A stretch of DNA of 64,000 nt from Mesorhizobium erdmanii USDA 3471 (GCF_000472705.1 NZ_KI421454.1:395227-459226), one strand, 5' to 3'; positions 1-9,027 are shown, numbered from the stretch's first letter. Translations and numbers: made by a program. The notes: generated by a model not told the origin, from the letters alone.

Positions 1-598
1 GCGGTGTGGTTCGCAGCGCTTCGAGGCCGCGGCCGGCGACACAGTCGGGCGACCCGACGCAGACGAGTTGTTCATCATAGAAATCCCAGCGATCTCCCGG
101 TTCGGTCAGCGTCAGGTCACGGGTCAGGAGGACATCGAAGCTGTCGTTTGAGGCGGGGGCCGACAGGGTGCTGATGACGTCGACCGTGACGCCGCCCATT
201 TCCTTCGAGAAGTCGTTCAAATTGGGAATCAGCAGCGTATAGGCGAACGTCGAGAGCGACGTCCTTACGACGAGCCGGTTGGCATCTTTCCTGTCACCAC
301 GGCGCATCCGCTTTGCCGTAAAGAAAATCGTGTCGAGCGGCTCGGCAACGGCGTCGGCGAATAGCCGCCCGAAATCCGTCAACTGACTCAGGCGTCCGTG
401 CCGTTCGAGCAGCTTGGCGCCGAAATACTCTTCCAATACCGCGAGGTGGCGGCTCACCGAGCTTTGGGTGATGCCAAGGGTTTTCGAGGCCCGAGTAACG
501 CTGTTGTCTCGTGCGACCTGCACGAAAGCCCGAACAGCATTGAGCGAAAGATCCTTTTCCTCGTCCAAAATCTCACCCCTACCCGCGCCCTCATCCAT
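1..598 (-). CDS. LysR-family transcriptional regulator (C-terminus beyond window)
   Basis: Reading the minus strand from the ATG at 598 gives about 199 residues that run off the window start. Residues 15-75 form a LysR winged helix-turn-helix (NAVRAFVQVARDNSVTRASK, then LGITQSSVSRHLAVLEE), followed by the start of a periplasmic-binding-like effector domain. It is divergent from the ABC importer that begins at 735, with 136 bases between them, the usual arrangement for a LysR protein controlling its neighbour. The inducer cannot be read from the sequence. The family and orientation are clear; the regulatory target is inferred from position. Confidence 0.85.
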   Translation of the reverse strand, partial: MDEGAGRGEILDEEKDLSLNAVRAFVQVARDNSVTRASKTLGITQSSVSRHLAVLEEYFGAKLLERHGRLSQLTDFGRLFADAVAEPLDTIFFTAKRMRRGDRKDANRLVVRTSLSTFAYTLLIPNLNDFSKEMGGVTVDVISTLSAPASNDSFDVLLTRDLTLTEPGDRWDFYDEQLVCVGSPDCVAGRGLEALRTTP

Positions 599-734
599 CC
601 CGATTCGTAGGCCAATTATCGCAATATTCGATACATGTCACGCGCCTGTAACAAAACGCTTTGATCTTCTGCCGCGGTAATAGTTCAGTAAGGGGGTGGG
701 TTTCCGCCGCGCTCGGCTGAAGAGGTAAAGTACT

Positions 735-1910
735 ATGGCAGCCATCACTATCGAAAAAATAGAAAAATCCTTCGGCGCCACGCCTGTGTTGCGTGATGTC
801 TCGCTCAAGATCGCCGACGGCGAGTTCCTGACGCTGCTTGGTCCCTCGGGCTGCGGGAAGTCGACGCTGCTGCGGATCCTGGCAGGGCTCGAGGTGCAGA
901 CCGGCGGTTCGGTCGCGATCGGTGAACGCGTGGTTGACGGCGTGCGGCCGAATTGGCGCGACGTGGCGATGGTGTTCCAGTCCTACGCGCTTTACCCGCA
1001 TATGACGGTTCAGGAGAACATGGCAGTGCCGCTCCGGATGCGCCGGCTTTCCGCCTGGCAGCGCCTGCCGCTGGTCGGGCGTTTCCGGCCGGGAACGAAG
1101 GCGGTTGCCGCCGAGATCGAGACCGAGGTGATGCGAACAGCCAAGGCGCTCGGCATCGGCCATCTTCTGGCGCGCAAGCCGGGCCAGCTTTCCGGCGGCC
1201 AACGCCAGCGTGTCGCCGTCGGGCGCGCCATGGTGCGCCAGCCGGCTGTCTTCCTGATGGACGAGCCGCTCTCCAATCTGGATGCCAAGCTGCGGGTGCA
1301 GATGCGCGCCGAAATCAAGGAATTGCACGACCGCCTCGGCGTCACCTTCGTCTATGTGACCCATGATCAGTCCGAGGCCATGACCATGTCCGACCGGGTC
1401 GCGGTCATGCTCGACGGCGAGCTTCTACAGGTCGCTGCGCCGCAGGAGATTTATGCCAATCCCGATGACCTGCGCGTGGCCGAGTTCATCGGCTCGCCAA
1501 AGATCAACAAGCTCCAGGCACGCGTGCGCGATGGCGGACTGGCCGAAACGGCGGGTACGAGCTTCACCATTCCTGCGGATATTGCGTTGGGGACCGATGT
1601 TGCTCTTGGAATCCGGCCCGAGGCCTTCCATCTCGTCGAGGCCGGCGGCCACAACATCCTGACCGGTGCCGTACGCCTGGTCGAGCACATGGGCTCCGAC
1701 CTTTACGTGCATCTCGACGTTCCGGGGACACACCATCCCGTCATCGCCCGCCTGCTTGCCGAGCGTGCGCCGCAGATAACATTCGGCCGGACGCTGCATC
1801 TCGGCGTCAAACCGGAAAGGCTGCTCCTCTTTGCCGGGGACGGGCGGCGCCTGCGTCCTCACGACCATAAAAGCGCCAGCCTCGTGAAGATGAAGGAGCG
1901 CGTGCAATGA
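735..1910 (+). CDS. ABC importer ATP-binding subunit (UgpC/MalK type)
   Basis: A 391-residue ATPase with Walker A GPSGCGKST near residues 37-45, signature LSGGQRQRVAVGRA near 154, Walker B FLMDEPLSNLDAK, and a switch histidine in YVTHDQSEAM. The C-terminal 130 residues form the TOBE/OB regulatory fold of the CUT1 carbohydrate/glycerol-3-phosphate branch (GIRPEAF). A 30-residue basic insertion after the Q-loop is longer than in typical UgpC. It energises uptake through the two permeases that follow; its stop overlaps the next start (ATGA), so the genes are translationally coupled. Substrate is uncertain: a sugar, polyol or glycerophosphodiester are the usual options. Confidence 0.92.
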   Translation: MAAITIEKIEKSFGATPVLRDVSLKIADGEFLTLLGPSGCGKSTLLRILAGLEVQTGGSVAIGERVVDGVRPNWRDVAMVFQSYALYPHMTVQENMAVPLRMRRLSAWQRLPLVGRFRPGTKAVAAEIETEVMRTAKALGIGHLLARKPGQLSGGQRQRVAVGRAMVRQPAVFLMDEPLSNLDAKLRVQMRAEIKELHDRLGVTFVYVTHDQSEAMTMSDRVAVMLDGELLQVAAPQEIYANPDDLRVAEFIGSPKINKLQARVRDGGLAETAGTSFTIPADIALGTDVALGIRPEAFHLVEAGGHNILTGAVRLVEHMGSDLYVHLDVPGTHHPVIARLLAERAPQITFGRTLHLGVKPERLLLFAGDGRRLRPHDHKSASLVKMKERVQ

Positions 1911-2863
1911 GAAGCGCCTCGTCCGCCACAGCGGAAGCGATCACATCCCCAGCTGATCGCGGCGCTTCACAGAAGGCACTGCGCCGTCACCAGATTGCGG
2001 AGATGCTGGCAGCCTGGTCGCTCGCCGGCCCGGCGCTCCTACTGCTTATCGTCCTGTTCTTCCTGCCGGTCTTCGCCGTCATTGCCGTCGCGCTTACCGA
2101 TTGGCAGTTCGGGGCAAGTTCGTTCACCTTCGTTGGCCTCGCCAATTTCCGCGAACTCTTAGCCGACGAGGTGTTCCGCGCCTCCTTCGTCAACAGCATC
2201 CTTTATGTCGTGATCGTCGTGCCCGGGACCATCGTTCTGGGTCTCGCCATCGCGCTGCTCATCGAAAGCGGCAAGTCGTTCCGCGCCTTCTATCGCGCGA
2301 TTCACTTCCTGCCATTCATGGCAACGCTGACGGCCACGGCGATCGCCTGGGAGGCGTTGCTGCATCCGACCATCGGACTCGTCAACCAAACGTTTGTCAG
2401 TCTCGGCCTGCCGACGGCCAATTGGCTGCGCGACGAGAACACGGTCCTGCCGGTGCTCGCCATTATCGGCGTCTGGCAGAACCTCGGCTATGCGATGGTG
2501 CTGTTCTTGGCGGGCATGAAGTCCATCCCCCAGGACCTCTATGACGCCGCCGACATCGATGGCGCGGACGCCTTTCTCGACCGTCTGCGCACCGTAACGC
2601 TGCCGATGCTCGGGCCCGTCACCATGTTCATCTTCATTGTCGTGGCGCTGAAAGCCTTCGAGACCTTCGACACAGTGCAGATCCTGACCCAGGGCGGGCC
2701 CGGCCATGCCTCGGAGATGTTGCTCTACACGCTTTACCGCGAGAGCTTCCAATATCTGCGGACCGGCTACGGCGCCTCGGTCGCGGTTGTCTTTCTCTTC
2801 ATTGTTGTAGCCCTCACGCTGATCCAGGCGCGTGTGATGGATAAGAAGGTTCACTACCAATGA
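1907..2863 (+). CDS. ABC importer permease (UgpA/MalF-like)
   Basis: A 318-residue inner-membrane permease with six predicted hydrophobic segments. The first lies at about residues 38-65, after a hydrophilic N-terminal tail. The cytoplasmic EAA loop that contacts the ATPase is visible around residues 213-240 (DAADIDGADAF..., then LPMLGP). It overlaps the ATPase gene by 4 bases and the second permease by 4 bases, giving a tightly coupled operon. Membership of the CUT1 branch (UgpA/MalF/LacF) is clear from the length and from the LTQGGPGHASEMLLYTLYRE region; the transported compound is not. Confidence 0.9.
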   Translation: MRSASSATAEAITSPADRGASQKALRRHQIAEMLAAWSLAGPALLLLIVLFFLPVFAVIAVALTDWQFGASSFTFVGLANFRELLADEVFRASFVNSILYVVIVVPGTIVLGLAIALLIESGKSFRAFYRAIHFLPFMATLTATAIAWEALLHPTIGLVNQTFVSLGLPTANWLRDENTVLPVLAIIGVWQNLGYAMVLFLAGMKSIPQDLYDAADIDGADAFLDRLRTVTLPMLGPVTMFIFIVVALKAFETFDTVQILTQGGPGHASEMLLYTLYRESFQYLRTGYGASVAVVFLFIVVALTLIQARVMDKKVHYQ

Positions 2864-3696
2864 GGGCGCAACGCCTTGCACCGCCGTCGGCCATCGTTCG
2901 CCATGCGGTCCTTTTAATCAGCGGCGCGCTTATCCTCATTCCATTCGTCTGGATGGTGTCGCTGTCGATCAAGTCACCGGGAGAAATCTTCCGCGCGTCC
3001 TTCAGCTTTTGGCCTGAGCAGTTCTATGGCATCGAGAACTACACCGAGGCGCTGACGAGTTCACCGCTGCCGCGCTACATGCTTAACGGCGTCGTGGTCT
3101 GCGCCGCAATCCTGGCGCTCCAGATCGTGATCTGTGCGCCGGCGGCCTACGCACTCGCCAAGCTGGACTTCCCCGGTCGCAACCTGCTCTTCGCGCTGGT
3201 GCTGATCGCCCTTCTTCTGCCGCACGAGATGCTGGCGCTTCCGCTCTTCATCCTCGGTGCCAAGCTCGGGATTCTGAACAGTTATGCGGGGCTGGTCTTC
3301 CCTTACGTGGTCTCGCCCTTAGGCATCTTCCTGTTCCGGCAGTTCTTCAAGACGATCCCCGACGACGTCGTCCATGCCGCCAGGCTCGATGGCTTCTCTG
3401 AGCTTGGGATAGTCTCGCGCATCATGGTGCCGATGGCGCTGCCCGCGATCATCGCCTTCGGCATCTTCTCCGTCGTCAGCCACTGGAACAGCCTGTTTTG
3501 GCCGCTGATCGCTGTGCGTGATCAGAACCTAATGCCGCCGCCGCTCGGTATCATGGTCTTCAAGAACGAGGAGGCTGGGAACGACTACGGTCCCCTTATG
3601 GCGGCATCTACCCTAGTCGTCCTTCCACTCATCATCGCCTTCCTCTCTGCTCAAAGGTGGTTCGTTGAAGGGCTGACCGGGGGAGCCGTCAAGTGA
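2860..3696 (+). CDS. ABC importer permease (UgpE/MalG-like)
   Basis: A 278-residue permease of the MalG/UgpE type with six hydrophobic spans. The EAA motif is near residues 170-190 (DDVVHAARLDGFSELG), and the C-terminus ends in QRWFVEGLTGGAVK, which matches the family ending. It pairs with the preceding permease to form the membrane channel. The start overlaps the upstream stop in an ATGA. A 65-base gap follows before the solute-binding protein gene, so all four transport genes appear to be one transcript. Confidence 0.9.
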   Translation: MRAQRLAPPSAIVRHAVLLISGALILIPFVWMVSLSIKSPGEIFRASFSFWPEQFYGIENYTEALTSSPLPRYMLNGVVVCAAILALQIVICAPAAYALAKLDFPGRNLLFALVLIALLLPHEMLALPLFILGAKLGILNSYAGLVFPYVVSPLGIFLFRQFFKTIPDDVVHAARLDGFSELGIVSRIMVPMALPAIIAFGIFSVVSHWNSLFWPLIAVRDQNLMPPPLGIMVFKNEEAGNDYGPLMAASTLVVLPLIIAFLSAQRWFVEGLTGGAVK

Positions 3697-3761
3697 AGTT
3701 ATGGCGATCCCTCAACTGACGCGGATCGAAGGCTACAAACAGATGAACCGAGGAGTTGGTT

Positions 3762-5036
3762 ATGGAAATTAACAGAAGAGAATTGCTTTCAGGTCTCACT
3801 GCACTGACAGTCTTGGGAGCTGCGGGACGATCGAGCTATGCAGCGGGCAACGGTATGCAGTTCGGCACCGTATCGTCTGCGTCACTCAAAGGAATCAACG
3901 GCACTGCAGAGCAGGAATTCGAAGCTCGCTTCCCCAGCATCGAAGTCCGGCAAGTTCCGCTGGGCGACAATTGGGAACCCGCCGTCCAAACCTTGCTGCG
4001 CCAGGCAATTGTTGGTGACAAGCCCCATTTCGTTCAGCAGGCATTGAACTATACCAAGCTCCTTACCAGCCGAAAATTGGCGCAACCGCTCGACGAGTTC
4101 ATCGAAGCAGACGGAGGATGGGAAGCGCTGGGTCTGCCGGCAGCAATGAAGGAAACCGTCTCGGTGGACGGGAAGGTTTACGCCATCCCCTATGCAACGA
4201 CGATCCCGGTGCTGTACATCAACCGTGATCTGGTCAAGGCTGCAGGATCTAATCCAAACAGCTTCCCAAATACCTGGGCGGAAATATTCGAAATTTCCAA
4301 AAAGATCCATGGTTCGAAAAAGGACGTCATAGGAATCAATCTTGAATATGATTCCTCCTCAGCCTGGATGTTTCAGACTTTCCTGATGGGTTATGGCGGG
4401 CGAATGATGAGCCCCGACGACTCAGCGATAATGTTTAACAGCGACGCGGGCGAAAAAGCTCTTGAGCTCATCGCCGAATTTGGTCGCTCCGGTTTCGTCG
4501 ATATGTCGTCTGCACAAGCAAGGCGGGCATTCAGTGCCGGCACTCTTGGCATCAACATCCGCACCGCCTCCGGTATTCCCGGGGTAGTGAAGGAGAGCGC
4601 TGGAAACTTCGACTTCGACATTAAGGCGCTTCCGGTTCTGTCCAAGGAGGGACGAATCCCCGGAGCCGGCAATGGTCTGATGATGCTGACCGACGATCCC
4701 GAGAAGCAGAAAGAAGTATGGGAATTCTTCAAGTTTATGTTGAGCGGAGCTGGCCAGAAGATTCTGGTCGAGAACTCCGGATATATGCCAGTCAATCAGA
4801 ACGTGGCGAAAGCCGGCGGCGCGCTGAGCGACTTCTTTGATGCGCATCCCTTACAGAAAGCTTCGCTCCAACAGCTTGATCGTACTGTCGATTGGTACGC
4901 ATTCCCAGGCGATAACTCGGTGAAGATTTTCGATGTAATGATCGAGTCTCAGCGCAAGCTCATTGCCGGTCAGACCACTCCAGAAGAGGCCATGGCCACT
5001 ATGGTCGACGTGACAACAAAGCTGCTTGGCCGGTGA
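3762..5036 (+). CDS. ABC importer solute-binding protein (UgpB-like)
   Basis: A 424-residue periplasmic binding protein of extracellular solute-binding family 1. The N-terminus has an NRRELL twin-arginine-like motif followed by a hydrophobic stretch and an Ala-rich cleavage region (SYAA, near residue 28), so Tat export is possible. The ATG at 3762 is preferred because an AGGAG lies 8-13 bases upstream. Features such as the GKVYAIPYATTIPVLYIN region and the GAGNGLMML strand match the UgpB branch, which binds glycerol-3-phosphate or glycerophosphodiesters in characterised members. Other CUT1 ligands are not excluded. Confidence 0.88.
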   Translation: MEINRRELLSGLTALTVLGAAGRSSYAAGNGMQFGTVSSASLKGINGTAEQEFEARFPSIEVRQVPLGDNWEPAVQTLLRQAIVGDKPHFVQQALNYTKLLTSRKLAQPLDEFIEADGGWEALGLPAAMKETVSVDGKVYAIPYATTIPVLYINRDLVKAAGSNPNSFPNTWAEIFEISKKIHGSKKDVIGINLEYDSSSAWMFQTFLMGYGGRMMSPDDSAIMFNSDAGEKALELIAEFGRSGFVDMSSAQARRAFSAGTLGINIRTASGIPGVVKESAGNFDFDIKALPVLSKEGRIPGAGNGLMMLTDDPEKQKEVWEFFKFMLSGAGQKILVENSGYMPVNQNVAKAGGALSDFFDAHPLQKASLQQLDRTVDWYAFPGDNSVKIFDVMIESQRKLIAGQTTPEEAMATMVDVTTKLLGR

Positions 5037-5046
5037 GTTGTTCCAG

Positions 5047-5068
5047 TGGGAGGCACGATTGCCTCCCA
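5047..5068 (+). terminator. Stem-loop after the solute-binding protein gene
   Basis: A perfect 9-base-pair inverted repeat (TGGGAGGCA, 4-base loop, TGCCTCCCA) lies 11 bases after the stop at 5036. No T-run follows, so it is more likely an mRNA-stabilising or attenuating hairpin than a strong intrinsic terminator. It also argues that translation of the next gene starts downstream of it. Confidence 0.6.
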
Positions 5069-5195
5069 GCCCCAGACCACAGCGAAAATAGATGGGCGGA
5101 ATGATCTACGATTCGGTGGCGGCACGGCCCCGTTTTCCGGAAGTCTGCTGGCTCATCCGAAACAACGCAATGGACAGAATGCTAGGACGAATGAA

Positions 5196-6287
5196 ATGAA
5201 TCCCATCAATATGAGCGGAAACCTGCCCCCGCTCGTACCTCACGTTTTCGACGACATCTACCGCGCCGCGATCGCCCAGGTTCTGGATGAGGGCTCCCCT
5301 AATTCACTGATAGGTGCCCACCAATTCTGCGGTTCCGAACGCGACCGGACCGCAGGCTCGAGATTTGCGGCTCTGCGGCTACCGGAGATTCCGTCTGAGG
5401 ATCGGGTGGTTGTCGCCAATGGGACGCAAAGTATTTTGTCCATGCTTTTGCATAGCCTCGTGGGGAAAGGCGGCTGCCTTGCTATCGAAGCATTGAGCTA
5501 CCCGACGATGCGCCAGTTTGCCGACATCTTCGCGTTTCGCCTGAGCGCCATACCGATGGACAGTGAAGGTATAGAGCCGGAGGCCTTCGAATCGATGTGC
5601 CGCAAGGATGCGCCTTCCGCCTATTATGCGCTCCCGACCCTTCAGAATCCGACAACGGCAATCATGAGCATGGAACGGCGACAAGCAGTTGCCGAAATCT
5701 GCCGCCGCTATAATGTCGCGATCATTGAGGACGACATCTATAGTCTCTTGCCGCGTGACATTCCGCCGCCGCTCTCGTCTTTCGCACCGGAGCTTTCCTG
5801 GTACATCCTTGGCACTGCCAAATCCATGGCAGCCGCACTCAAGGTTGCCTATCTCGTTGCGCCCAAAGCAAAAGACGTACCTAAGCTGTTCTGGCCCGGG
5901 GTACGCGCGACCTACTGGATGTGCGCGCCGATCAACGCAGCCGTTGCATCCAGACTGATCGAGGGCGACGGAGCTACCTGCATCATCGATGCTGTGCGCA
6001 CAGAAACGCGCGAGCGACAGGCCCTTATTGCAGCCTGCTTTACTGGTGCCGATCTCCGTACCATGCCTGAATGCCTACATGTCTGGCTTCATCTTCCGGA
6101 AGAGCGCCCGGCGGAAAAGTTCGTCGAGCTGGTGGGCTCCCTGGGGGTCAATATCAGTCCCAGCGCCACCTATGCCTTTGGTAATCGCACACCACCAAAT
6201 GCGATCCGCTTTGGAACCGGGACAGCCCGCGATCGAGCCACCTTTCAACGCGGCTTGGATACCATCATCCAGGCCTACAATTGCTGA
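5196..6287 (+). CDS. PLP-dependent aminotransferase, class I (MocR-like catalytic domain)
   Basis: A 363-residue fold-type I aminotransferase. Visible motifs are the NPTTA loop, the IIEDDIYSLLP aspartate that holds the pyridine nitrogen, and a probable PLP lysine in LGTAKSMAA. It resembles the catalytic half of MocR/2-aminoadipate aminotransferases but has no DNA-binding domain. The ATG at 5196 is chosen because the longer frame would read through the 5047-5068 hairpin. It is clearly paralogous to the minus-strand gene at 9028-10164 (shared GSERDR, PPPLS-APE-SWYI and FWP-VR segments). Placement after the importer suggests it acts on the imported amine or amino acid. Confidence 0.85.
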   Translation: MNPINMSGNLPPLVPHVFDDIYRAAIAQVLDEGSPNSLIGAHQFCGSERDRTAGSRFAALRLPEIPSEDRVVVANGTQSILSMLLHSLVGKGGCLAIEALSYPTMRQFADIFAFRLSAIPMDSEGIEPEAFESMCRKDAPSAYYALPTLQNPTTAIMSMERRQAVAEICRRYNVAIIEDDIYSLLPRDIPPPLSSFAPELSWYILGTAKSMAAALKVAYLVAPKAKDVPKLFWPGVRATYWMCAPINAAVASRLIEGDGATCIIDAVRTETRERQALIAACFTGADLRTMPECLHVWLHLPEERPAEKFVELVGSLGVNISPSATYAFGNRTPPNAIRFGTGTARDRATFQRGLDTIIQAYNC

Positions 6288-6823
6288 GTAACGGACATGG
6301 ATACAGCGCCAAATACCTCGATCTGGACGCGGACGGCAAGCAGGTTGGATATGTCCGGCTGCCGCTCGCCGTGCACACCGATCCGGAGACGATGTCGGAT
6401 ACAATTTCGAGGCCATACCCGTGGTCACCATTCGCATCAGCGAGAGCCCCCGCTGTCCTGCTGATGGCAGGTAACACAATTGCTTAGGTATTCCTGTCCT
6501 CTGTTATGCTCGCCTCGGCGATCCGATGAAGCCACTCGTGGTCTTCCGGCAGAGGGGGTGCTCGCTCGCATTGTTTATGGCGATCCACAAGGCCGTAGAA
6601 GCGACTTGCTTGACTACTGGCTCGAGGAGCAGGGGGGGCGTCTACTCACCCCGAGCTATCCTGGGGATCACCCAGTGTTTCCGGCGCGTTGCTTCACTGC
6701 CGAGCGGTTCGTTAATAGCACTCCATTAGTCGCGGTTGCGTGCTCGCCTTGGCGTACCAACTCCCAGGAAGCAACTCCATCACCAAGTCCGGAAATCATT
6801 GTCGACAACGAGCCAAGCATAAG
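6288..6823. other. Gap of 536 bases with a gene remnant
   Basis: No intact gene is seen. The first third holds a recognisable fragment of a desuccinylase/aspartoacylase-family gene, annotated separately. The remainder (6490-6820) has short open frames in several phases and no motif that I recognise. The phosphodiesterase start at 6824 lies at its right edge. Confidence 0.6.
6299..6482 (+). pseudogene. Remnant of succinylglutamate desuccinylase/aspartoacylase-family deacylase
   Basis: Conceptual translation gives YLDLDADGKQVGYVRLP, then, after a frame change, IPVVTIRISE and then PAVLLMAGNT. These three pieces fall in the order expected for the N-terminal part of AstE/DoeB-type zinc deacylases (GYLRLP, IPI-VI-NG, GP-LLMAGNHGDE). 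The conserved His-Gly-Asp-Glu zinc site that should follow is missing. At least two frame changes and a truncation make this non-functional. Family assignment is from motif memory, so moderate confidence. Confidence 0.45.
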
Positions 6824-8305
6824 ATGCACTCCCCGCGGTTCCTCATCATCAGCTTCGATGGCTTACGTCCCGACCTCGTCTCCTCCGAGTTGACGCCGAA
6901 CCTTTGCCGTTTGCAGTCGCTGGGCGTCACGCTGTCGAACCATCGCACGGTTTATCCCAGCGAAACCCGTTCGGCCTTCCCGAGCCTCGTCACCGGCGCC
7001 ACCACCGGACGGCACGGCATGGTCGGCAACAAATATTTCGATCGCTCGATTTCGCCGCCGCGCTATATCGATACGTCGGACGCTGTGCTCTTGCGCAAGC
7101 TCGATCTCGAAAGCGGCGGCAAACTGATGTGTGTGCCGACGATGGGCGAAATTCTCGCTTCAGCAGGCCGAAGCCTTGCCGTGCTGGCCACGAACACGCC
7201 GGGCACGACCCGCTTCTTCCATCATAAGGCGGAGGATTTCGGGCATGTTCGTCTCTCGGGACATTTCCTGGAGGCATGCACACCTGATGATGTGTTGGCG
7301 GAAGCTGAAGCCCTTGTGGGTCCGCTAACGCCGGGGCCGCCCAAGATCGAGCCGGACAAGGCTGGGCAGGACTGGATCACGTCGGCCTTTCTCAAGGTGG
7401 TCTGGCCGAAGCATCGGCCGGATGTGACGATCCTTTCCTATGGCGAGCCTGACGTAACGTCGCATTTCCATGGAACGGGAGCCGAGGCGACTCGGGGCAT
7501 CATCGCTCACTGCGACCGGCAGTTTGGCCGTGTTCTCGACTGGTGGGAGGCGGAAGGTCGTGCCGAAGGCGTACAGATCATCGCAGTCTCAGATCACGGT
7601 CATATCACCGGCCATACACGTGTCTCGGTGATCGAGAGCCTGCGGGACGCCGGCTTCCGGCCAGGCGTCGCGCCGGCGCCGGAGATAGATGTCGTGGTGG
7701 TGCCCGGACAGGTGGGCGCGCTCTATCTCGCCGAACCTACTGACGAACAGATCGTGCGGCTTGTGGCGACGATCACCAGCCAACCGTGGTGTGGACCGGT
7801 CTTCACACGTGAGCGAAACGAGATCGACGGAATAGCACCCGGCAGCCTTGGCAACCATCTGGTCCTTGCCGATCACCCGCACGCACCAGACGTCTCGTTT
7901 TCCTTCCGGGCGGATAACGGTGTCGACCTCTTTGGCCTTGACGGGAGAACCTTCTATGACAACGACCGCCGCACGGGCCTAGGCGTGCATGGCGGATTGC
8001 ATCCGAAAGAGCTCGCTGCCGTCGGAATTGTCGCCGGTTCGGCATTCCCAGCGCCGGGTTCCGTCTCCATGGTTCCGTCGGGCATCTGCGATTTTGCTCC
8101 GACCATTCTACACCTTCTCGGAATTGCGCAGCCGGGCACTATGAGCGGGCGCGTTATGCGCGAAGTTATTGAGCCGGCATCGCGATCTGGCCAGAATATC
8201 CGTGGAGAGGCCTTCGAGGCCACGCTCGGCGGATTCCGCCAGGTTCTTCGGCGTGTCCATGTTGGAAGCACTACCTATATTGAGGGCGGAACGGCGGAAG
8301 CGTAA
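6824..8305 (+). CDS. Type I phosphodiesterase / nucleotide pyrophosphatase-family hydrolase
   Basis: A 493-residue member of the alkaline-phosphatase superfamily, NPP/phosphonoacetate-hydrolase branch. Metal-binding and catalytic elements appear in order: SFDGLRPDLV (first Asp), YPSETRSAFPS (probable Thr nucleophile) with HGMVGN after it, LSYGEPDVTSHFHG (Asp and His), VSDHGH (Asp-His) and a final GVHGG histidine. No signal peptide is evident, so it is probably cytoplasmic. The ATG at 6824 leads directly into the first beta strand. Family members cleave nucleotide diesters, phospholipid head groups or C-P bonds of activated phosphonates. Next to a phosphonate cluster, a phosphonate diester or head-group substrate is plausible but unproved. 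Confidence 0.82.
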   Translation: MHSPRFLIISFDGLRPDLVSSELTPNLCRLQSLGVTLSNHRTVYPSETRSAFPSLVTGATTGRHGMVGNKYFDRSISPPRYIDTSDAVLLRKLDLESGGKLMCVPTMGEILASAGRSLAVLATNTPGTTRFFHHKAEDFGHVRLSGHFLEACTPDDVLAEAEALVGPLTPGPPKIEPDKAGQDWITSAFLKVVWPKHRPDVTILSYGEPDVTSHFHGTGAEATRGIIAHCDRQFGRVLDWWEAEGRAEGVQIIAVSDHGHITGHTRVSVIESLRDAGFRPGVAPAPEIDVVVVPGQVGALYLAEPTDEQIVRLVATITSQPWCGPVFTRERNEIDGIAPGSLGNHLVLADHPHAPDVSFSFRADNGVDLFGLDGRTFYDNDRRTGLGVHGGLHPKELAAVGIVAGSAFPAPGSVSMVPSGICDFAPTILHLLGIAQPGTMSGRVMREVIEPASRSGQNIRGEAFEATLGGFRQVLRRVHVGSTTYIEGGTAEA

Positions 8306-8463
8306 GGCTGTCCTGTTTCGCTGAGTGAGTGGCCGCTTAGCCGTCCCAACTATCCGCCTTTCCAGCCAGACGGACCTTTGGCAACCGGATTGGGATTTCG
8401 TCCGTTTGCGCATACTCGCGATTCCCCGAAACGGGCTGTGTTTTTTTGAGTAATGCGCTTTAT

Positions 8464-8994
8464 TCAGACACGGCGTTCAATTTGGTAGTGTGGTTGAACG
8501 CCGGGCGGTTTCCGTTCTTCGGCCGCTTGCAAAACCCGTGCCGAAGGTAGAAACCCCATCGCAGTCGATCGGCCGTTGGCCCATAGGAGCGCGGCGTCTC
8601 TTCTGCGAAGCGTTCGTAGGCCGTGCTCGAGAACTGCAGATGCCAATCCCTGATTACGAAAGTCGGGATGCGTGGCCGTGGCTCGCAGGCGCCAAGAAGA
8701 GCCTTCCAACCGTTTGCTTGTGGCTTGATCCTCGCGCAAGAATGTTGCGACAGAAACGATCATGTCGCCAAGAAAGACGGTCAGGTGAAATTGTTGGGCC
8801 GCATAGGAATATACTGGTGCCGGTGCACGAGCGGGCAACAGACCGATCCGTCGGACTTCCTCGCATTCGACTTCCTCGACAAGTCCAACATGAAGCGCAT
8901 CCTCTGTCATGTACATTCGGGGGAACACGGGTATGAACCAGGCCGCGCTAAGGCGTTGGTATGTGAGATCCGACAGTTCCTCGTTGATGGGCAT
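8464..8994 (-). CDS. GNAT-family N-acetyltransferase, C-terminus probably frameshifted
   Basis: A 176-residue protein whose residues 95-150 show the GNAT acetyl-CoA site (RATATHPDFRNQGLASAVLEH) and the LLWANGRSTAMGF strand. After GF the reading becomes unlike the family (LPSARVLQAA...). Dropping one T in the GGGTTTCTACC tract near 8540 restores GFYLRHGF, the standard ending, and that frame runs to a stop near 8451. So either the last 35 residues are new or the gene carries a one-base insertion. It is the last gene of the minus-strand set starting with PEP mutase. The acetyl acceptor is unknown; N-acetylation of an aminophosphonate is one idea. Confidence 0.7.
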   Translation of the reverse strand: MPINEELSDLTYQRLSAAWFIPVFPRMYMTEDALHVGLVEEVECEEVRRIGLLPARAPAPVYSYAAQQFHLTVFLGDMIVSVATFLREDQATSKRLEGSSWRLRATATHPDFRNQGLASAVLEHGLRTLRRRDAALLWANGRSTAMGFLPSARVLQAAEERKPPGVQPHYQIERRV

Positions 8995-9027
8995 TTTTTC
9001 CCCATGGCCTTTTCTTTTGGCTGGGCG

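Noticed and set aside
614..650. Possible NifA or sigma-54 control of the ABC importer
   Set aside because: The only TGT...ACA there has a 12-base spacer, and no GG-N10-GC element faces the operon; LysR control is more likely.
5046..5195. N-terminal extension of the first aminotransferase from a GTG at 5046
   Set aside because: It would translate through a perfect 9-base-pair stem-loop and has no conserved residues; the ATG at 5196 fits the domain start.
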